From DAITBA01 sp036824005 (GTDB taxonomy: Bacteria > Pseudomonadota > Gammaproteobacteria > Burkholderiales > Rhodocyclaceae), in contig DAITBA010000009.1 of NCBI GenBank assembly GCA_036824005.1, forward strand, positions 62,001-126,000: DNA of 64,000 bases. Direction: 5' to 3'. Below are positions 60,063-64,000 of the stretch, one piece after another (positions within the stretch are counted from its first letter, which is position 1; every line of letters starts with the position of its first letter). Position numbers and translations under genes: made by a program. The notes beneath the pieces were generated by a model. It did no database searches. It had not been told where the DNA came from and saw nothing but the letters and a program-made list of their open reading frames with translations.

Positions 60063-61851
60063 CCGCAAGGCTTTGATCGACAGCCTGCCGGAGCGACCGG
60101 GGGTCTATCGCATGATGGACGCCCAAGGCAACGTGCTCTATGTGGGCAAAGCCAAGAGCCTCAAGAAGCGCGTTACTTCCTACTTTCAGCGCCAGCAGGG
60201 CAATCCGCGCATCCAGTTGATGGTGGATCAGGTGGCCGCGGTGGAGACGACCGTTACCCGCTCGGAGTCAGAGGCCCTGCTGCTCGAGAACAATCTCATC
60301 AAGAGGCTGACGCCGAAGTTCAACATCCTCTACCGGGACGACAAATCCTATCCATACATCAAGGTCACCGGTGACATTTTTCCGCAGATCGCCTTTCATC
60401 GCGGCGGCTTCGACGAATCCTGCCGGTACTTCGGTCCATTCCCCAACGCGGGCGCCGTGCGTGAGAGCATTCAGGTGCTGCAGAAGCTGTTCCAACTGCG
60501 CACCTGCGAGAACTCGGTATTTTCGAATCGGTCGCGGCCCTGTCTTCTGCATCAGATCAGGCGTTGCAGCGCGCCCTGCGTGAATAGGGTCCGCGCCGCC
60601 GAGTATGCCTCCGACGTGAGGCTGGCAGAGTTGTTTCTGAAGGGAGCCCACGGGGAAATCCTGGCCCAACTGACGGACAAGATGCAGGCCGCTTCGGACC
60701 AGCTCGATTTCGAGCGCGCGGTGGTCTATCGCGATCAGATCCGCTCGCTGCAGAGCGTGCTCCATCGTCAATACATCAGCAGCGATGCGGACTTGGACGT
60801 CGACATCATCGGCGTCGTCTCACACGATGGCATCGCCTGCGCCAACCTAGCCATGGTCAGGGGAGGGCGGCATCTGGGCGATCGCCCGTACTTCCCGCAG
60901 AACGCCCAGCAATGCACGGTGGAGGAGGTGCTGCTGGCCTTTATCGAACAGCACTACGTCGAGCATCCGGTGCCACCGCGATTGGTCATCAACTGCGAGC
61001 TTTCCCCCGAATCCGGTCCGGTCCGAGACGCGCTGGCGGCGCGCGGGAGCATACTCGCTCTGCCGCGTATTGCCGCCGAACGTGCCTGGATGGAGATGGT
61101 GGAGAAGAACGCGCTGCTGGCCATCGAGGCGCGAGCGCATGAGCGTTCCCGGACTGAGCAGCGCCTGGAGGCGCTGCAGCTCGCACTTGGACTCGCGGAG
61201 GAGCCGAGCCGGATCGAGTGTTTCGACATCAGCCATACCATGGGCGAGGGGGCCGTCGCCTCCTGTGTGGTGTTCGCCGAACGCCAGATGAAGCGCTCGG
61301 AATACCGCCGCTTCAACATCGGCGGCATCGAAGCAGGCGACGACTATGCTGCCATGCGCCAGGTGCTGACCCGGCGCTACGAAAAGGTGGTGGCAGGTGA
61401 GGGCACACTGCCCGACTTGATACTGATCGACGGCGGCAGGGGCCAACTCAGGGCCGCCCAGGCCATACTCACCGAACTCGGAGTGCCGGGAATGCCCATG
61501 ATCGGTGTAGCGAAAGGCGAAGAGCGCAAGCCGGGATTGGAAAAGCTGGTATTCTGGGACGATCGGGAGCCCACGTGCCTTGGGGCAGACGATCCCGCGC
61601 TGCACCTGATCCAGGAGATCCGCGACGAGGCGCACCGCTTCGCCATAACCGGGCATCGGGCGCGACGCGCCAAGGTGCGCGCGGTCTCGCGCCTAGAGGA
61701 TATCGCCGGAATTGGGCCGGCGCGGCGCAAGAGGCTCCTGGCCCAGTTCGGCGGCATGCAGGGCGTGGTGGCGGCAACGGTGGAGGATCTGTGCCGCGTC
61801 GACGGCATCAGCCGCAAGCTCGCCGAGCAGATTCACAACCACCTGCACTGA
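60055..61851 (+). CDS. uvrC: Excinuclease ABC subunit C
   Basis: A 598-residue dual-incision nuclease. It has an N-terminal GIY-YIG domain (RPGVYRMMDAQGNVLYVGKA), a UVR motif that binds UvrB (LTDKMQAASDQLDFERAVVY), an RNase H-like nuclease domain with FDISHTMGEGAVAS and IDGGRGQL, and two helix-hairpin-helix motifs at the C-terminus (ARRKRLLAQFGG). The start is GTG at 60055. Confidence 0.96.
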   Translation: MLDRKALIDSLPERPGVYRMMDAQGNVLYVGKAKSLKKRVTSYFQRQQGNPRIQLMVDQVAAVETTVTRSESEALLLENNLIKRLTPKFNILYRDDKSYPYIKVTGDIFPQIAFHRGGFDESCRYFGPFPNAGAVRESIQVLQKLFQLRTCENSVFSNRSRPCLLHQIRRCSAPCVNRVRAAEYASDVRLAELFLKGAHGEILAQLTDKMQAASDQLDFERAVVYRDQIRSLQSVLHRQYISSDADLDVDIIGVVSHDGIACANLAMVRGGRHLGDRPYFPQNAQQCTVEEVLLAFIEQHYVEHPVPPRLVINCELSPESGPVRDALAARGSILALPRIAAERAWMEMVEKNALLAIEARAHERSRTEQRLEALQLALGLAEEPSRIECFDISHTMGEGAVASCVVFAERQMKRSEYRRFNIGGIEAGDDYAAMRQVLTRRYEKVVAGEGTLPDLILIDGGRGQLRAAQAILTELGVPGMPMIGVAKGEERKPGLEKLVFWDDREPTCLGADDPALHLIQEIRDEAHRFAITGHRARRAKVRAVSRLEDIAGIGPARRKRLLAQFGGMQGVVAATVEDLCRVDGISRKLAEQIHNHLH

Positions 61852-61860
61852 CCCGTTGCG

Positions 61861-62436
61861 ATGGTTTTCAACCTGCCAAATTCACTCACCTGGGCACGGA
61901 TCCTACTCATCCCGCTCTTCATCGGTGTCTATTATTTGCCCCATAGCTGGCTCGGACCCACAGAGCAAAACGTCTTCGCGACGGTGATCTTCATTGCCGC
62001 AGCACTGACGGACTGGCTCGATGGTTACCTCGCCCGTAGCTTGGGACAGACTTCGGCGTTCGGCGCATTTCTCGATCCGGTCGCCGACAAGCTGATGGTG
62101 GCGGCGGCTTTGCTCATCCTCGTCGAACTGGATCGGGTCAACGCCGTGATCGCCTTGATCATCATCGGGCGCGAGGTGGCCGTCTCGGCGCTGCGCGAAT
62201 GGATGGCCAAGATCGGCGCGGCAAAAAGAGTGGCAGTGTCCGTCCTTGGCAAGGTGAAGACGACGTCCCAGATGGTCGCGATCCCACTCTTGCTATTCCA
62301 TGACGATTTGTTCGGCATGGACACGCATCATGTCGGCGGCATGCTCATCGCCGTGGCTGCGGCGCTCACGCTCTGGTCGATGGCGTACTACCTAAGAGCC
62401 GCGTGGCCGCTGCTTTCCCAAGGCGCCGAAGGTTGA
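61861..62436 (+). CDS. pgsA: Phosphatidylglycerophosphate synthase
   Basis: A 191-residue membrane enzyme making phosphatidylglycerol phosphate from CDP-diacylglycerol. The CDP-alcohol phosphotransferase motif D-x2-DG-x2-AR-x8-G-x3-D-x3-D is complete (TDWLDGYLARSLG ... GAFLDPVADK). About four to five hydrophobic helices. Its stop codon lies inside the -35 element of the tRNA-Gly promoter. Confidence 0.95.
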   Translation: MVFNLPNSLTWARILLIPLFIGVYYLPHSWLGPTEQNVFATVIFIAAALTDWLDGYLARSLGQTSAFGAFLDPVADKLMVAAALLILVELDRVNAVIALIIIGREVAVSALREWMAKIGAAKRVAVSVLGKVKTTSQMVAIPLLLFHDDLFGMDTHHVGGMLIAVAAALTLWSMAYYLRAAWPLLSQGAEG

Positions 62437-62460
62437 CACCCATGGGACTGGGGCTATAAT
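62433..62460 (+). promoter_or_regulatory. Consensus promoter of the tRNA-Gly/Cys/Leu cluster
   Basis: Perfect TTGACA (62433-62438) and perfect TATAAT (62455-62460), 16 bases apart, with a GC-rich discriminator (GCGCG). It is 14 bases before tRNA-Gly and overlaps the pgsA stop codon. Confidence 0.9.
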
Positions 62461-62473
62461 GCGCGTCTGTCTT

Positions 62474-62549
62474 GCGGGAGTAGCTCAGTTGGTAGAGCGC
62501 AACCTTGCCAAGGTTGAGGTCGCGAGTTCGAGACTCGTCTCCCGCTCCA
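62474..62549 (+). tRNA. tRNA-Gly (anticodon GCC)
   Basis: Acceptor stem GCGGGAG/CTCCCGC, D-arm AGCTCAGTTGGTAGAGC, anticodon loop TTGCCAA (GCC), T-arm GAGTTCGAGACTC. CCA is encoded. First of three tRNAs in the order found after pgsA in E. coli (glyW-cysT-leuZ). Confidence 0.97.
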
Positions 62550-62670
62550 GAATGCCAGGGAAAGCGTCGTGTTAGCGCCGGTGCAGCATGCTCGGCATGT
62601 TGGCCAACGTTGATTCACGTTTTCCCTTTTTCATTCCAGGCTCATTCCAAGCCCGTTCTTGCCGGCTTGC

Positions 62671-62744
62671 GGCGGGGTGGCAGAGTGGTTATGCAGCGGC
62701 CTGCAAAGCCGTGTACGCCGGTTCGATTCCGACCCCCGCCTCCA
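62671..62744 (+). tRNA. tRNA-Cys (anticodon GCA)
   Basis: A 74-base tRNA with acceptor stem GGCGGGG/CCCCGCC, anticodon loop CTGCAAA (GCA), T-arm CGGTTCGATTCCG and encoded CCA. It lies 121 bases after tRNA-Gly; the spacer has no gene. Confidence 0.97.
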
Positions 62745-62763
62745 TAATTCCCTTGTCATCGAC

Positions 62764-62845
62764 GCCCGGATGGCGAAATTGGTAGACGCAAGGGACTTAA
62801 AATCCCTCGCCGCAAGGCGTACCGGTTCGATCCCGGTTCCGGGCA
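62764..62845 (+). tRNA. tRNA-Leu (anticodon TAA)
   Basis: A class II tRNA with acceptor stem GCCCGGA/TCCGGGC, anticodon loop CTTAAAA (TAA), a variable arm (CGCCGCAAGGCG) and T-arm CGGTTCGATCCCG. CCA is not encoded (ATAT follows), unlike its two neighbours. Confidence 0.95.
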
Positions 62846-62876
62846 TATCTCGCGTGCATTACCAATGTTGACACGC

Positions 62877-62891
62877 CGCCCGATTCGGGCG
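62877..62891 (+). terminator. Short GC hairpin after the tRNA cluster
   Basis: CGCCC-GATTC-GGGCG forms a 5- to 7-bp stem 31 bases after tRNA-Leu, with no T-run. It may end the tRNA transcript; weak evidence. Confidence 0.3.
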
Positions 62892-62931
62892 AGCGTATGC
62901 ACCATGTGGTCGGTTGCGCCCAGCGCTGGCA

Positions 62932-63360
62932 ATGATTGTCCTGAATCTCATCTGTAGTAACCAGCATCGATTCGAAGGCTGGTTCGCCTCCCGCGAGGCA
63001 TTCGCGGCCCAGGCCGAACACCGGCAGCTAATCTGCCCGTTCTGCCGCGCAACGGAGGTCGCCCAACTGCCGTCCGCGCCCTACGTGAAACGCCAAGCCA
63101 GCGTGTCCTCGGAGGCGCCGCCGCCAGATGCTCGTGATCTGTCGCCGGAGGCCAGGTACATGGCTATGCTTAGCAGACTGTACGCGGAGAGCGAGGACGT
63201 GGGTGAGCGATTTCCCGAGGAGGCGCGTCGCATCCACTATGACGAGACGCCAGCGAGAAAAATTCGCGGCAAGTCCTCTCGTGCCGAGGCCGTCGAACTC
63301 CTGGAGGAGGGAATTCCGGTGCTACCGCTGCCGATACCGCCCGGCAGTGACGTGCATTGA
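62932..63360 (+). CDS. DUF1178 protein
   Basis: A 142-residue protein starting MIVLNLICSNQHRFEGWF, with a zinc-ribbon-like pair of cysteine sets (LICSNQH and LICPFCRA) and a conserved C-terminal segment (GERFPEEARRIHYDETPARK, then IRGKSSRAEAVELLEEGIPV). This is the DUF1178 pattern, widespread in alpha- and betaproteobacteria, of unknown function. It converges on the next gene with an 8-base gap. Confidence 0.88.
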   Translation: MIVLNLICSNQHRFEGWFASREAFAAQAEHRQLICPFCRATEVAQLPSAPYVKRQASVSSEAPPPDARDLSPEARYMAMLSRLYAESEDVGERFPEEARRIHYDETPARKIRGKSSRAEAVELLEEGIPVLPLPIPPGSDVH

Positions 63361-63368
63361 CCCGTGGC

Positions 63369-63749
63369 TCAGCCCCGGTCCCGCGAGTGGTACAGGAAGG
63401 CGTCGTCCCACATGCTTGGCGGCTTGGGATGAACCTTCGTCAGGTAGAACTCCTTCAACGAGAACAACTCGGTCAAAACGCCGAGCGGAAATCCCTGGCG
63501 GCCACCGCGGCTGTCCATGAGCAGGTCGTCGAAATAGCGCTCGGCGATCTTCGGGCTGTTCCAGAATTTGGCAAAGCGATTGACGATATGGGGAAACCGC
63601 ATCGCGGTTTCCATCGGTCTGACCGTATCCGGAAGGCCGTCGAGCAGTTTTAGCCCGGAGTCGTTCAGCTCATGCTCCGCCTGTTGCCGTGCCGGATGTG
63701 CGCTGGAGGGGGACTCGTCCGGATCAAAGAAAAACTCGTTGTTTGGCAT
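63369..63749 (-). CDS. Uncharacterised protein, 126 residues
   Basis: A soluble protein starting MPNNEFFFDPDESPSSAHP with a well-structured C-terminal part (MRFPHIVNRFAKFWNSPKIA, then GFPLGVLTELFSLKEFY). It looks like a conserved proteobacterial family, because the second half is dense in aromatic and charged residues with little low complexity, but I cannot name it. It has no signal, membrane helix or metal motif. A candidate promoter lies just upstream on the same strand. Confidence 0.7.
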   Translation of the reverse strand: MPNNEFFFDPDESPSSAHPARQQAEHELNDSGLKLLDGLPDTVRPMETAMRFPHIVNRFAKFWNSPKIAERYFDDLLMDSRGGRQGFPLGVLTELFSLKEFYLTKVHPKPPSMWDDAFLYHSRDRG

Positions 63750-63784
63750 CTGACCTGAATGTGATTTGAAGCTTGTGCGTTTAG

Positions 63785-63811
63785 TTTATACAGGCAAACT
63801 GCAATAGGCAA
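63785..63811 (-). promoter_or_regulatory. Candidate promoter of the 126-residue gene
   Basis: On the minus strand TTGCCT (63811-63806) and TATAAA (63790-63785) are 15 bases apart, in an AT-rich stretch (63770-63840) that stands out from the GC-rich surroundings. The spacing is short of ideal. Confidence 0.4.
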
Positions 63812-63961
63812 CTATTTTACATAATACGGATTATACGCCGTAAATCGGCGACCCTCTGATCGAACAGCGATCCCCAAAACTGCGGTACTCCGTCTCTATG
63901 CGCCCACCCGCGAAGACCTCACAAGAGCCGGACCATCCGCGCGCCGCGGTAACGGATTCCG

Positions 63962-64000
63962 ATGACGAAACCTGACGATTCCCCGGTTGACTCCGCTGTG
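63962..64000 (+). CDS. Possible start of a further gene, cut by the window edge
   Basis: An ATG at 63962 begins MTKPDDSPVDSAV and is open to the right edge. It follows a very short frame (ATG 63898 to TGA) that could be a leader or chance. Too little is present to judge. Confidence 0.2.
   Translation, partial: MTKPDDSPVDSAV

Noticed and set aside
62505..62871. Several short frames across the tRNA-Gly/Cys/Leu cluster
   Set aside because: They read through tRNA sequences; no ribosome sites and no independent coding signal.
62846..62931. TTGACA at about 62868 as a promoter for DUF1178
   Set aside because: The nearest -10-like sequence is about 22 bases away, too far for a sigma-70 promoter.
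1..64000. CRISPR array, prophage, insertion sequence, toxin-antitoxin or restriction system
   Set aside because: Looked for on both strands; no regular repeats, transposases, integrases or phage genes are seen.

Overview
The window is a GC-rich bacterial chromosome segment with tightly packed, often ATGA/GTGA-overlapping genes. Gene content and order point to a betaproteobacterium, probably of the Rhodocyclales/Nitrosomonadales kind. The supporting blocks are yceD-rpmF-plsX-fabHDG-acpP-fabF, rpoE-rseABC-mucD-lepA-lepB-rnc-era-recO-pdxJ-acpS-nagZ, and uvrC-pgsA-tRNA(Gly)-tRNA(Cys)-tRNA(Leu). Nearly everything is core chromosome; I see no prophage, IS element, CRISPR array or defence island.

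Layout. 1-8.5 kb: end of a ThDP-dependent keto-acid decarboxylase, a lysophospholipid transporter (lplT), a LysR regulator, alr, radA, an inverted-repeat element and a large FtsX-type permease. 8.6-11.9 kb: rmuC and a PAS-GGDEF-EAL protein. 11.9-16.0 kb (minus strand): moaA, fdhD, mobA and moeA, for molybdenum-cofactor synthesis and formate dehydrogenase sulfuration. 16.1-25.5 kb (plus strand): a formate dehydrogenase locus with DUF3305, DUF3306, a 693-residue polyferredoxin, a TorD-like chaperone, a Tat-leader small protein, fdhA (Cys at the Sec position), fdhB, a small lipoprotein, fdhC and a small periplasmic protein. A Cu/Zn superoxide dismutase-like lipoprotein follows. The two divergent gene sets form one functional block: the left set makes and sulfurates the cofactor, the right set makes, exports and wires the periplasmic quinone-linked enzyme.

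26-31 kb: tRNA-Asn with its promoter, an unrecognised tail-anchored protein, a class I aminotransferase, uvrB and a low-molecular-weight phosphatase. 31-38.5 kb: rne with a long leader, rluC, HAD phosphatase, Rieske protein, sppA, an RsmI-like methylase and maf/yceF. 38.5-46.7 kb: the fatty-acid synthesis block, a CptA/YgfX-like protein and nadB. 46.9-58.8 kb: the sigma-E envelope-stress operon running into lepA, lepB, rnc, era, recO, pdxJ, acpS and nagZ. 58.8-64 kb: efp, a uracil-DNA glycosylase, uvrC, pgsA, three tRNAs, DUF1178 and an uncharacterised gene.

The most interesting items are the accessory proteins of the formate dehydrogenase locus, a sigma-54-type promoter inside that locus, an EF-P whose loop lacks the modifiable lysine, a terminator-like hairpin directly against the lepA start codon, and a near-leaderless yceD transcript. 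I did not find a clearly new system; the formate dehydrogenase accessory set is the best candidate for undescribed biochemistry.
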